Both the position numbers and the translations under genes were made by a program. Shown one piece after another: positions 35,209 to 44,092 of a stretch of DNA of 64,000 bases. The stretch covers positions 124,001 to 188,000 of the forward strand of contig SEFT01000007.1 of the NCBI GenBank assembly GCA_004144175.1, in the 5' to 3' direction. Every line of letters begins with the position of its first letter. Within the stretch, counting starts at the first letter, position 1. The notes below the pieces were generated by a model. The model made no database searches. It saw nothing but the letters and a program-made list of their open reading frames with translations, and was not told the origin of the DNA. Source of the stretch: Sphingobacteriales bacterium (GTDB taxonomy: Bacteria > Bacteroidota > Bacteroidia > Chitinophagales > Chitinophagaceae).

Positions 35209-36540
35209 GTGAGTTTATCAGTATCCAATAAAAGCATCATCCGACTGGCGGCCCCTATCTCTTTATCGCTGGTCATCCCGCAGGTCAACTTCCTGACCAA
35301 TACCGCCTTCCTAGGCAGGCTGGGCGAGCAGGAGTTGGGTGTCAATGGCATAGCGGGTATCTTTTACCTGGTGCTGTCGATGATAGGCTATGGCCTGAGC
35401 AACGGCATACAGGTACAGATGGCACGCAGGGCAGGCGAGGGCGATACCGACGGGCTGGCCAAGACCTTTATGAACGGCGCCATGCTGGTACTGGGCTTCT
35501 CGCTGCTGCTGATGATGCTATCGCTGTGGCTGGCGCCTGTCATATTTGGGCTAAGCCTGCATGATGGCAACAATGCCCACCTGAGCGTCAAGTTCCTGTA
35601 TATCAGGGCTTGGGGCCTGCCGTTCCTGATGCTGACACAGCTGGCCAATGCCTTTTTCATCAGTACCTCCCGGTCGCGGTTCCTTATCTATGGGTCGCTG
35701 GCGGGTACGCTGGTCAATATCGGCTTCGACTACCTGCTTATCTTCGGTACGCATGGCTTCCCGAAGATGGGGCTGGGTGGCGCGGCCCTGGCGTCGGTGA
35801 TGGCCGAGATGGCGTACTGCGCGGTGATGTATGGCATCTTTTACTTTAGGAAGATATACCGCGAATACCCTATCAGGCGGCATATATATATGGATATGCC
35901 CCTTGCCAAACGTATGCTCAAGGTATCTTCCCCGCTCATTGTTCAGTACCTGTTTGCCATAGGCGGCTGGCAGATATTCTTCATCTATGTAGAGCACCTG
36001 GGCCAGCGCGAGCTGGCTACCTCACAGATACTCCGCAGCATCTTTGGTATTGTGGGCATCAGTACCTGGGCCTTCGCCTCTACCTGCAATACCATGGTGA
36101 GCAACATCATAGGCCAGGGCAAGTCGCGCGAGGTGGTGCCGCTCATTATACGGGTGGCTACCATTAGCTTCATCACTACGCTTTGCATCTGCACGCTGCT
36201 GCTGGTATTTTCCGATGCCTTCATATCCCTGTACCGGCCTGACCCCGACCTGATCGCCTTTGCCCGGCCCAGCCTTCGTGTCATCGTTACGGCAACGCTT
36301 ATCATGTCGCTGGCTACGGTGATGTTCAATGGCGTGGTAGGCACCGGCAATACGGTAATGAACCTGGCAATCGAGGTGACATGCGTAATGTTATACCTGG
36401 TGTATTGCTACTTCATTATAGAAAAGAGCAGGATGCCCCTGCACTGGGCATGGGGCTCCGAATTCGTTTATTGGATAAGCCTGCTGGTCATCTGCCTTAT
36501 CTACCTGCGGTCGGGGCGCTGGCGGGGCAAGAGGATATAG
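35209..36540 (+). CDS. MATE family multidrug exporter
   Basis: A 443-residue protein with about 12 membrane helices in two homologous bundles. RLAAPISLSLVIPQVNFLTNTAFLGRLGEQELGVNGIA is the typical MATE start. LTQLANAFFISTSRSRF and FNGVVGTGNTVMNLAIE match the equivalent loops of each half. Members exchange drugs or metabolites for Na+ or H+. The start is GTG 35209: the only nearby ATG (35191) runs into a stop after two codons. It ends 6 nt before the convergent bacilliredoxin gene. Confidence 0.9.
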   Translation: MSLSVSNKSIIRLAAPISLSLVIPQVNFLTNTAFLGRLGEQELGVNGIAGIFYLVLSMIGYGLSNGIQVQMARRAGEGDTDGLAKTFMNGAMLVLGFSLLLMMLSLWLAPVIFGLSLHDGNNAHLSVKFLYIRAWGLPFLMLTQLANAFFISTSRSRFLIYGSLAGTLVNIGFDYLLIFGTHGFPKMGLGGAALASVMAEMAYCAVMYGIFYFRKIYREYPIRRHIYMDMPLAKRMLKVSSPLIVQYLFAIGGWQIFFIYVEHLGQRELATSQILRSIFGIVGISTWAFASTCNTMVSNIIGQGKSREVVPLIIRVATISFITTLCICTLLLVFSDAFISLYRPDPDLIAFARPSLRVIVTATLIMSLATVMFNGVVGTGNTVMNLAIEVTCVMLYLVYCYFIIEKSRMPLHWAWGSEFVYWISLLVICLIYLRSGRWRGKRI

Positions 36541-36546
36541 GCTTGC

Positions 36547-36876
36547 TTATGCTGCCTGCTTGGCTATCTCGGCCATTTCTATACCACCGTGGCTCTCGTC
36601 GTAGGTACACTCTCCGTTCTTTATCAGCAGCACCTGTGGCGACTCATGATGCACGCCATAGATCTCTGCTACCCTGTTGGATATATTACGATAACGGATG
36701 AGGTCGAGGTAGTAGAACTTAACCGCTCCCGGCGCTTCTTCGCGCTCCAGCCTCATCTTGGCCATAGCGCTGATGGAGCAGCGGGTGCTGTGCTTAAATA
36801 TGACTACAGGCTGGTCGTTGCTTTCCAGTCTTATATGCTCCAGTTGTGTTTCTTCTGTCAGGTGTATCCAGTTCAT
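36547..36876 (-). CDS. ytxJ: YtxJ-like monothiol bacilliredoxin
   Basis: A 109-residue thioredoxin-fold protein. The active-site region is IFKHSTRCSIS with a single Cys33, as in YtxJ-type proteins. VAEIYGVHHESPQVLLIKNGE carries the cis-Pro loop. YtxJ is linked to bacillithiol redox control, which is known in some Bacteroidota; no bacillithiol biosynthesis gene is in this window. The start ATG at 36874-36876 sits only 5 nt behind a -7 element, which implies a leaderless or nearly leaderless mRNA. Confidence 0.88.
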   Translation of the reverse strand: MNWIHLTEETQLEHIRLESNDQPVVIFKHSTRCSISAMAKMRLEREEAPGAVKFYYLDLIRYRNISNRVAEIYGVHHESPQVLLIKNGECTYDESHGGIEMAEIAKQAA

Positions 36877-36881
36877 AGCTG

Positions 36882-36889
36882 CAAAATTA
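36882..36889 (-). promoter_or_regulatory. -7 element for the bacilliredoxin gene
   Basis: Minus-strand TAATTTTG matches TAnnTTTG. Only 5 nt separate it from ATG 36876. Confidence 0.55.
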
Positions 36890-37009
36890 TAACCTATGTT
36901 AGTGTATCCTTGATAATAAATTTCTATGCCATCTTAACCTTGCATTTTCCGCCTATTTGTTCTTTGCCGCAATAGCCTTTATTTTCGCCCATTAATTCAT
37001 TGTTATTTT

Positions 37010-37888
37010 ATGAAACACGCATATATATTTCCGGGTCAGGGTGCACAGTTTTCGGGCATGGGCAAGAACCTGTACGAGGGCAACACACTGGCCAAAGAAT
37101 ACTTTGAGCAGGCCAATGAGATACTGGGTTTCCGTATAACCGATACCATGTTCAGTGGTTCGGATGAGGACCTGAAGCAGACCAAGGTAACACAACCCGC
37201 TATCTTCCTGCATTCGGTGATACTGTTTGAAACCACCCCCAATCTGAAACCTGATATGGTTGCTGGCCACTCATTGGGTGAGTTCTCGGCGTTGGTAGCC
37301 AACCGCGTACTTTCGTTTGAGGACGGCCTGCGCCTGGTGGCCAAGCGTGCTATGGCCATGCAGCGTGCCTGCGAGATCAACCCATCGACCATGGCAGCGG
37401 TACTGGGCCTTGATGATGCCAAGGTAGAAGAAGTACTGCAAGGCATCAACGACGTAGTAGTGGCAGCTAACTACAACTGCCCCGGCCAGCTGGTGATCAG
37501 CGGCAGCAACAGCGGCATCACCAAAGCCTGCGAAGCCCTGAAGGCTGCGGGAGCCAAACGCGCACTGGTACTGCAAGTAGGCGGCGCCTTCCACTCGCCG
37601 CTGATGGAGCCTGCCAAGGAAGAGCTGCAAGCGGCTATTATGAATACTACCTTTAACAACCCTACGTGCCCTGTGTACCAGAATGTGGATGCACACCCGT
37701 ACATAGACCCGGCAATGATCAAGCAGAACCTGATAAACCAGCTGACCGCACCTGTACGCTGGACACAGACCGTGCAGAAGATGGTAGAGAACGGCGCTAC
37801 ACACTTTACCGAAGTAGGACCGGGTAATGTGCTGCAAGGTTTGGTAAAGAAGATAGCCAAAGAAGCAGTGACCAACGGCATTAACTAA
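37010..37888 (+). CDS. fabD: Malonyl-CoA:ACP transacylase
   Basis: A 292-residue enzyme that loads malonyl groups on acyl carrier protein for fatty acid synthesis. FPGQGAQFSGMGK is the N-terminal block, the nucleophile elbow GHSLGE has Ser88, and the catalytic His195 is in VGGAFHSPLME. QVTQPA-like TQPAIFLHSV and EVGPGNVLQGLVKKI complete the pattern. Length is normal. It is monocistronic here, with no other fab gene nearby, and ends before a hairpin. Confidence 0.96.
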   Translation: MKHAYIFPGQGAQFSGMGKNLYEGNTLAKEYFEQANEILGFRITDTMFSGSDEDLKQTKVTQPAIFLHSVILFETTPNLKPDMVAGHSLGEFSALVANRVLSFEDGLRLVAKRAMAMQRACEINPSTMAAVLGLDDAKVEEVLQGINDVVVAANYNCPGQLVISGSNSGITKACEALKAAGAKRALVLQVGGAFHSPLMEPAKEELQAAIMNTTFNNPTCPVYQNVDAHPYIDPAMIKQNLINQLTAPVRWTQTVQKMVENGATHFTEVGPGNVLQGLVKKIAKEAVTNGIN

Positions 37889-37911
37889 TACAACGTTTAA
37901 TAAGCTTTCTG

Positions 37912-37944
37912 CGAAGGCCGTGCTGCTGTGCAGTGCGGCCTTCG
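37912..37944. terminator. Hairpin between fabD and the DUF4373 gene
   Basis: Perfect 9-bp repeat cgaaggccg / cggccttcg with a 15-nt loop that itself can pair. It lies between two convergent genes, 23 nt past fabD. The T-run is poor on both sides, so termination is plausible rather than certain. Confidence 0.55.
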
Positions 37945-38013
37945 TATGTTATGCCATATTGCCATGCGGGTTGCTTTTTCTTACGCTCCTAAAGGCGGCA
38001 TCATTGCTTTGCG

Positions 38014-38661
38014 TTAGAAAAATGGTTTGGATGGTGGTATGGGCTTCTTTTGCTCTTCGCTTGATGTTCGGCTACGCTGCTGTAAAGGTGCTGTTATGCT
38101 GCTGTTGTGCTGTCGTTGCGGTGCTGCTACGGTGCTGCCGTGTTGTTGCCCCGCTGCCGTTGTGCTGCTGTTGTGCTGTTGCGGCGCTGCTGTATTTTCT
38201 GCCATTTTTGCTGCATTGCGGGCCATAAGGCCGGCTGGCGGTTGTTTTTCTGCACTGGCCGACCAGCGTATGGGTGATGGCGGTGTGCTGCACTTAGTGT
38301 CATCAGCGCTGTTGTCTGACAAAGCCTCGTTGCCCGGTTGCTCCGGTTCTTTCTTCTTCCGCGGTTTGCAGTAAGTGAGGGCGGTGGAAAGATGAAAGTC
38401 GTCGATGATAAACAGGTCGTAGTGTGCGATCATTTCCTGCAGCAGATTTTGGAATAGCCTTTGCTCCATACCTGCCAGCGATGCCAGGCGGCGTATGGTT
38501 TTGTCGGTATAGGGTATGCGCCTGTCGTCTTGCCGGTAGATGTATTCTACGACTATCCAATAGACGCCGTAGCCCATAGCGCCATGGTCGGCGAGGAGGG
38601 TGGCCATGCGGTCGTCGTGACGGGTATTGAGGGGATGGCGGAAGCCGGTAAGTTTGCTCAT
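38014..38661 (-). CDS. DUF4373 (Lin1244/Lin1753-like) protein with low-complexity tail
   Basis: A 215-residue protein. The start is ATG 38659-38661 (MSKLTGFRHPLNTRHDDRM); further upstream sequence is non-coding. Residues 8-115 are the DUF4373 domain with LLADHGAMGYGVYWIVVEYIYRQ, a winged-helix-like domain also found in phage replication or DnaD-type proteins. The tail from about residue 150 is low-complexity, built from Gln, His, Ser, Thr and Ala (AAPQQHNSSTTAAGQQHGS and similar), ending KKPIPPSKPFF. No phage genes flank it. A short ORF at 29600 seems to preserve the tail of a second copy. Confidence 0.78.
   Translation of the reverse strand: MSKLTGFRHPLNTRHDDRMATLLADHGAMGYGVYWIVVEYIYRQDDRRIPYTDKTIRRLASLAGMEQRLFQNLLQEMIAHYDLFIIDDFHLSTALTYCKPRKKKEPEQPGNEALSDNSADDTKCSTPPSPIRWSASAEKQPPAGLMARNAAKMAENTAAPQQHNSSTTAAGQQHGSTVAAPQRQHNSSITAPLQQRSRTSSEEQKKPIPPSKPFF
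38070..38205. repeat. Low-complexity coding repeat in the DUF4373 gene
   Basis: About 136 nt made almost only of imperfect GCTGTTGTGCTG-type units on the plus strand, encoding the Gln/His/Ser/Thr/Ala tail on the minus strand. The units are 6 to 21 nt long and degenerate. Such repeats can expand or contract by slippage; a related tract lies at 29640-29765. Confidence 0.7.
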
Positions 38662-38880
38662 GCGATAGGTTGGTTTTAACAAGTAAAGTTGAGGGATAAA
38701 AAATAAAGAGTTGCCGATGTACACCTCCTTATTTGCGTATCTGTTTGCGTTAGTCACTATCAATAAAAAGAGGTAGCCAATGAAGCAGAGCAGTAAATAT
38801 GTTAAGCAGTTGCAACGTTGCTCCGATAGTTAGCTGAATAAACAAATTGTTATTACATTTAATGCAAATGTCCCTCTATT

Positions 38881-41800
38881 ATGCAGCGTATAACACCCTT
38901 TAGACTGCTGGCACTGGTGTGTGCCTTTTGCAGCTTTACGCACGTGTATGCCAACCCGGCGGAATCTTCCCCTAACAGCAAATTCTCGAAAAGTAACTCA
39001 CTGGTGTTTATAGAGAACAATGGCCAGGTCACAGACCAGTTTCACAAGCAGCGCGGCGACATAGACTTTAAACTGAGTGCCTCCGGTATGAACATCTACA
39101 TTGGTGATGGCCAGGTACACTACCAGTGGAGCAAAACCACGCGTGCAGAGGGCACCGGCAAAAAGTCCAGGCCCCAGAGATCGCGCGAGATGCTGTTCGA
39201 AAGGCCTAAGCGTGAAAAGATGCCTCTGCCCACCTGCGAAACATACCGGCTGGATGTAGTGTTGGCAGGAGCAAACTCCGGCGCTAAATTGATAATGCAA
39301 GAGGAGCAGGAGTATTATGAGCACTATTACGGTGGCGATTTTGAAGGCAAGGTGAGCTCTTACAGGAAAGCCATTTACAAAGACATATACCCCAATATCG
39401 ACTGGGTGCTGTACATACGGGACAATCAGCTGAAGTATGACTTTATAGTACATGCAGGTGGCAACCCTGCCGATATAAAGTTGAAGTACAATGGCGCAAC
39501 TTCGCTGGCCATAAAGGACGGGGCGTTTACAGCTACCACACCATTTGGCAGCATTACCGAGCAGGCGCCCTATACCTACGACGCACTTACAAAGGCAAAG
39601 CTTTCTTCCTCATTTATACTGAAGGAGCAAACACTTTCTTTTGCTGTGAACGGAAAGTGTAAAGGGGACATGATCATCGACCCGGCACTGGTATGGGCTA
39701 CCTATTATGGTGGCGGCGAAGACGATAATGTGACGGGTATCAAGTCGGACTCGGCAGGGCGCGTTTACGCAGCAGGGCATACTTTGAGCAGTTCAAATAT
39801 TGCTACAACAGGCGCTTTCTTGACAACATGGGGGATGAATACTAACTCTTATGGTTTTATCGCGGCCTTCCGGGAGAATGGACTACGCCGGTGGGCAACA
39901 TACTATGGGAATAACGTTTTTACGTCGTTTTACAATGTAGAGATAGACCCTTCGGGTAATGTTTACGCTGCAGGAGAAACAGACGACAACAGTGGTCTTG
40001 CCACTGCTGGCGCATTCAAAACTACCATAAGCAGGGCGAACGCGAGTGACGACAATTTACTGGCCAAGTTTGACAGTACGGGTTCAAGAATTTGGTGTAC
40101 TTATTTTGGCGGAGATTGGGAAGAAGGGATACCGCATATAGCCTGCGATAATGCAGGGAATGTATACCTGGGAGGAAATACGAATTCCGATTCGTTAATA
40201 GCGAGCGGCTCAACAGTATTCCGCCCTACATCTACCTGGGCAGATGGCCTCGACTGTTATCTTGCTAAGTTCAACTCTTCGGGCGCACGGCTCTGGTCTA
40301 CCTACTTTGGCGGCAATGGTTACGATCAGATAAATGATATGGAATGTGACGTTGCCGGCAATGTGTACTTTATAGGGATTTCATCCAGCACGGGGTTAGC
40401 TTCCAGCGGAGCATGGTCTACGAGTGGCACTGCGTTCCTGTCAAAATTCAATGGTTCGGGCGGCAGGGTATGGACCACCTATCTTGAACCAAGTACTGCC
40501 ACCGGCATGATCTATGCCAATGGTATGACCCTTGATAGCAAGGCCAATATCTATATCACAGGTTGTACCGGTGGCCACGGGTTGGCTACTACGGGCCTCG
40601 ACACAACACTAAGTGGCTGGGATGGATACCTGGCAAAATTTGACTCTTCGGGCGTACGGAAGTGGGGTACTTATGTGGGCGGTAACGACGCCCTGACATT
40701 TACTGCATTTTTTGCCGGCGATGCTGAGGAGTTGTTTGATGTGCACGTAAGTCCTATCGGGAACATCTACACCATAGGAATTAACGGCAGTACAGATAAT
40801 GCTACTGCAGGCGCATGGAAAAGCGCGCCGACAAGCAATACCGATATCGATGTGATGTTCTCGGAATTTGACAGCACGGGCAAGCGATTGTGGACAACCC
40901 TGTGGGGCGGCCCTCGTGAAGAGGTGCTGTGGATAGATCCGTATGACTATAATGACCCGTACGACTGGGGGCCTACGGATGTGCTATCTCCTGGTCCCGG
41001 CGGTAAGCTATTCTTCTGCGGTAAAACGGAGAGCACTACCGATATTGCTACTACGGGAGCACATCAGACAACAAACCAAAGTGCCACGTCGATGGGCGAG
41101 TTTGATGGCTTTTTAGGATGTTTTGTGATTGATACCATGGTCTATCTTAATCCTGCTGATACAGCAATGTGTACCGGCCAGGCACTTACGCTTTCGTATA
41201 ATGTGAGCCTGCCGTTTAACACAGGAAATACGTTTACGGTGCAGCTATCGAACGCCAGCGGCAGCTTCGCCAGCCCTACGACCATTGGTACAGTAAGCAG
41301 CGCTTACGGAGGAAATGTATCGTGGACCGTGCCGTCGGCGATGACGCCCGGTAGCTACAAGATGCGGGTAGTGGCAAGCTCGCCATCGCGCATATCTCCC
41401 GAGGTGAGTATTAGTGTATATCCGCCTGTTTCGGTAAGTGCTGGGTTTGATACAGCTGTGTGTGCGGGAGATACAATCAAGTTAAATGCATCATCTTCAT
41501 CGGCAGGTACTATCAGCTATACATGGTCGGGGCCATCATCTTATTCGGCCATCGGTAAAAGTGTAAAAAGAGCATCGGCAGCAACAGCTATGGCAGGCAA
41601 TTACATTGTAACCGCAACACGTGGCTGCACCGCCAGGGATACCGTTGGTGTTACGGTAGGTGCTGCTACTGCTCCTGCTGTACCGGATGCCAGCTACACT
41701 GCGCCGCTATGTGTAGGCGATACGCTTCGCCTTTCGGCAACGGTGGTGGCGGGTGCCAGCTATACCTGGACGGGGCCCAATAGCTTTACCGCATCTACGC

Positions 41801-43707
41801 GCCAACCAGAGAAAAGGATAACGCAGCTGTCAGACAGCGGGTTTTATATAGTGCGGGCAAATGCGGGAGGATGCTCATCGGCCCCTGATACCATTAAAGT
41901 AAAGATCAATAAGGTGTCGCTTGATGTAACGGTAAGCCCGAATGATACGATATGTGAGGGTACTGCTGTAGTGTTTACAGCGGCAACGCAAACAGGGACT
42001 GCTACTCCGGCATGTCAATGGTACAAGAACGCATTGCTGGTGTCAGGTGTTGCGACTAATACCTATTCGGCACCTGCGCTGACTCCTAATGATAGTATTA
42101 TCTATTGTAGTATGACGGTGAGCAATGTTTGTGCTCATGCGGTAACGCTAAACGATACCGTAAAGATGCTGGTGAAACCAATGCCTGTAGTTACAGCCGG
42201 CTCGAATAGCCCTGCATGCGAAGGTGATACTTTGAAGCTTGTCAGTAACTCTATTGTAGCAGGCAGCATAGGGTATAGCTGGGCCGGGCCGGGCGCTTAT
42301 GCAAGCGCTGTACAGAGCCATGTAAGGCTTGCTGCGACCACGTATATGAGCGGCGACTATATCGTAACAACATCGCTCAACGGCTGTAGCCATAAGGATA
42401 CTGTTACGGTACTGGTGAACCCAACGCCTGCTACGCCTGATGCCAGCTACACTGCTCCGCTATGCGTAGGCGATACATTACGCCTGTCGTCGACTGTAGT
42501 AACAGGTGCAACATATAACTGGACAGGGCCTAACAGCTTTAATGCTTCGGTGCGCCAGCCCCTGAAGCAGATAACGCAGCTGGCAGATAGCGGTTACTAT
42601 GTAGTAAAGGCTATAATAGCCGGCTGCATATCTCTGCCGGATACGGTAAAAGTGAAAATCAATACCCTGTTTCTGGACGTATTGGTGAGTCCTGATGATA
42701 CTATTTGTGAGGGTACAGCCGTAACCTTTACCGCTACATTGCCAAATGTATCAGCTGCTCCTTCGTGCCTGTGGTATAATGGTGTCACGCCGGTAGCGGG
42801 TACTGCACCAAATGTGTATAGTACGAGCGGATTGCTGCCAGGTGTATCGACTATTTATGCCAATACACGGGTAGCGAACGTATGCGCTGATACGGTATCG
42901 GTAACCGATACGGTGCGGATGATGGTGAAGGCGCTGCCTGTGGTGATGGCATCGAACGATACGCTGGTGTGTTATGATGATACGCTGCGCCTGACGGCTA
43001 ATGATATAACAGGGGCTACCTACAGCTGGAGCGGCCCTAATGCATTTACATCTACGCTGCAGCATCCGTCGAAAGGTGGTATGCAGATTGCAGACTCGGG
43101 AAGCTATATAGTAGTTGCAACACTGGATGGCTGCAGCTCAATGCCAGACACTGCATGGATAGGCGTTATGCCACAATTGAGCCTGGATGTGCAACTGGTT
43201 GCTTACCCTGGTACGGGCGTGCGCGATACCGATACGGTTACGTTGGAGGCGACACTACCGAATGGCGGTATATTGATGACTTACAACTGGTATAAGAACG
43301 GTGTCCTTGTGGCTACTACTACAAGCGATTCTTTCCGCACTACGGGGCTTACTGACGGCGATACGATGGTTGTGGTAGCTACTACGGCTTATCCTTGTGC
43401 GATTGTAAATACAGCTATGGATACGGTTGCGTTCTATTTCCCGGCCAGTGCCGGTGTTGTGACCAAAAGCAGTGGGCTACGGTTATATCCAAACCCCAAT
43501 AAAGGAAGCTTTGTAGTGCAGGGTATAACTACTGAAGCCATAGACGTGGCGATCGTTAATGCGATAGGGCAGGTGGTACACAAAGACAAGATGAATGTTA
43601 CATCGGGAACTATCAACATTAAAGCCCAGCTACCGGTAGGCCACTACCTGCTGAAACTGAATGGAGCTGATGGCGCTGATGTGCTGAAGTTTGTAGTGCT
43701 GGAATAG
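38881..43707 (+). CDS. Large T9SS-secreted beta-propeller and Ig-like repeat protein
   Basis: A 1608-residue secreted protein. Signal peptide to about residue 24 (CAFCSFTHVYA). Residues about 45-265 match the N-terminal domain common to SBBP-repeat proteins (LVFIENNGQVTDQF, YDFIVHAGGNPADIKLKY). Roughly residues 270-750 are beta-propeller (SBBP) repeats of the form WATYYGG...DSAGRVYAAG, at least seven copies. Residues 750-1515 are Ig-like modules with CxGDTL and WxGPxxF signatures, two of them a near duplicate. The end is a type IX sorting domain (LRLYPNPNKGSFVVQG...LKFVVLE). It is likely a surface adhesin or carbohydrate-binding protein; the ligand is unknown. Confidence 0.88.
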   Translation: MQRITPFRLLALVCAFCSFTHVYANPAESSPNSKFSKSNSLVFIENNGQVTDQFHKQRGDIDFKLSASGMNIYIGDGQVHYQWSKTTRAEGTGKKSRPQRSREMLFERPKREKMPLPTCETYRLDVVLAGANSGAKLIMQEEQEYYEHYYGGDFEGKVSSYRKAIYKDIYPNIDWVLYIRDNQLKYDFIVHAGGNPADIKLKYNGATSLAIKDGAFTATTPFGSITEQAPYTYDALTKAKLSSSFILKEQTLSFAVNGKCKGDMIIDPALVWATYYGGGEDDNVTGIKSDSAGRVYAAGHTLSSSNIATTGAFLTTWGMNTNSYGFIAAFRENGLRRWATYYGNNVFTSFYNVEIDPSGNVYAAGETDDNSGLATAGAFKTTISRANASDDNLLAKFDSTGSRIWCTYFGGDWEEGIPHIACDNAGNVYLGGNTNSDSLIASGSTVFRPTSTWADGLDCYLAKFNSSGARLWSTYFGGNGYDQINDMECDVAGNVYFIGISSSTGLASSGAWSTSGTAFLSKFNGSGGRVWTTYLEPSTATGMIYANGMTLDSKANIYITGCTGGHGLATTGLDTTLSGWDGYLAKFDSSGVRKWGTYVGGNDALTFTAFFAGDAEELFDVHVSPIGNIYTIGINGSTDNATAGAWKSAPTSNTDIDVMFSEFDSTGKRLWTTLWGGPREEVLWIDPYDYNDPYDWGPTDVLSPGPGGKLFFCGKTESTTDIATTGAHQTTNQSATSMGEFDGFLGCFVIDTMVYLNPADTAMCTGQALTLSYNVSLPFNTGNTFTVQLSNASGSFASPTTIGTVSSAYGGNVSWTVPSAMTPGSYKMRVVASSPSRISPEVSISVYPPVSVSAGFDTAVCAGDTIKLNASSSSAGTISYTWSGPSSYSAIGKSVKRASAATAMAGNYIVTATRGCTARDTVGVTVGAATAPAVPDASYTAPLCVGDTLRLSATVVAGASYTWTGPNSFTASTRQPEKRITQLSDSGFYIVRANAGGCSSAPDTIKVKINKVSLDVTVSPNDTICEGTAVVFTAATQTGTATPACQWYKNALLVSGVATNTYSAPALTPNDSIIYCSMTVSNVCAHAVTLNDTVKMLVKPMPVVTAGSNSPACEGDTLKLVSNSIVAGSIGYSWAGPGAYASAVQSHVRLAATTYMSGDYIVTTSLNGCSHKDTVTVLVNPTPATPDASYTAPLCVGDTLRLSSTVVTGATYNWTGPNSFNASVRQPLKQITQLADSGYYVVKAIIAGCISLPDTVKVKINTLFLDVLVSPDDTICEGTAVTFTATLPNVSAAPSCLWYNGVTPVAGTAPNVYSTSGLLPGVSTIYANTRVANVCADTVSVTDTVRMMVKALPVVMASNDTLVCYDDTLRLTANDITGATYSWSGPNAFTSTLQHPSKGGMQIADSGSYIVVATLDGCSSMPDTAWIGVMPQLSLDVQLVAYPGTGVRDTDTVTLEATLPNGGILMTYNWYKNGVLVATTTSDSFRTTGLTDGDTMVVVATTAYPCAIVNTAMDTVAFYFPASAGVVTKSSGLRLYPNPNKGSFVVQGITTEAIDVAIVNAIGQVVHKDKMNVTSGTINIKAQLPVGHYLLKLNGADGADVLKFVVLE
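41686..42740 (+). repeat. Internal 753-bp-period duplication of Ig-like modules
   Basis: Two copies begin at 41686 and 42439, exactly 753 nt (251 codons) apart, and stay in register for at least 300 nt: matching GEGTA sites begin at 41944 and 42697. Protein copies both read DASYTAPLCVGDTLRLS and DTICEGTAV. Synonymous and conservative changes are many, so the duplication is not recent. Confidence 0.8.
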
Positions 43708-43741
43708 GGGCTGAGGTTGAACAATTAATAATCGATATTAT

Positions 43742-44041
43742 ATGGCTACAATCGACCCGACAGTACTAGCGCTAATGCTTATCGAAAAAGATTTTTCAAA
43801 TTCGTATGCTCTTTGTAAAGTTTTATCTCGGCCATTTGGATTCATAAACTGTAGTGAAGTAACTAATCGGCTGTTAACAGAAGGAAAAGTAATTATTAGT
43901 GATCACAATAATGGGAATACAATTTTCAAAGTTTCCGATCTGGGTAACAATGCCATTTTAGCGGGCAGTGAAACATTGATCGCGGAGTTAAAAAAAGAAT
44001 ATCCTGATTATTTGGACTTTATCGAGCATTTGCAGCAATAA
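43742..44041 (+). CDS. Small protein of unknown function (99 aa)
   Basis: A 99-residue soluble protein starting MATIDPTVLALMLIEKDFSNSYALCK. Its helical pattern and VTNRLLTEGKVIISDHNNGNTIFKVSDLG would suit a small winged-helix fold (recognition helix then beta-wing), but this is weak inference. The gene is AT-rich compared with the large gene 34 nt upstream, and is closed by a strong terminator. It may be transcribed from its own promoter or from read-through. No family is recognised. Confidence 0.65.
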   Translation: MATIDPTVLALMLIEKDFSNSYALCKVLSRPFGFINCSEVTNRLLTEGKVIISDHNNGNTIFKVSDLGNNAILAGSETLIAELKKEYPDYLDFIEHLQQ

Positions 44042-44071
44042 AAAAACGGCCTCATTGTGAGGCCGTTTTTT
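44042..44071. terminator. Bidirectional terminator
   Basis: A perfect 13-bp stem (aaaaacggcctca / tgaggccgttttt) with a ttg loop, immediately after the stop of the 99-residue ORF. A- and T-runs on either side allow it to serve the convergent LolA-like gene too. Confidence 0.92.
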
Positions 44072-44092
44072 ACTAAGCAATTTCTATTTCTA

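Noticed and set aside
37920-38228. Cys/Leu-rich 102-codon plus-strand frame
   Set aside because: It is the antisense reading of the low-complexity DUF4373 tail; repetitive Cys-Cys and Leu runs come from the repeat units.
38776-38829. 17-codon ORF (MKQSSKYVKQLQRCSDS) before the large T9SS gene
   Set aside because: Too short, without coupling to the following gene, and no sign of conservation or regulatory peptide features.
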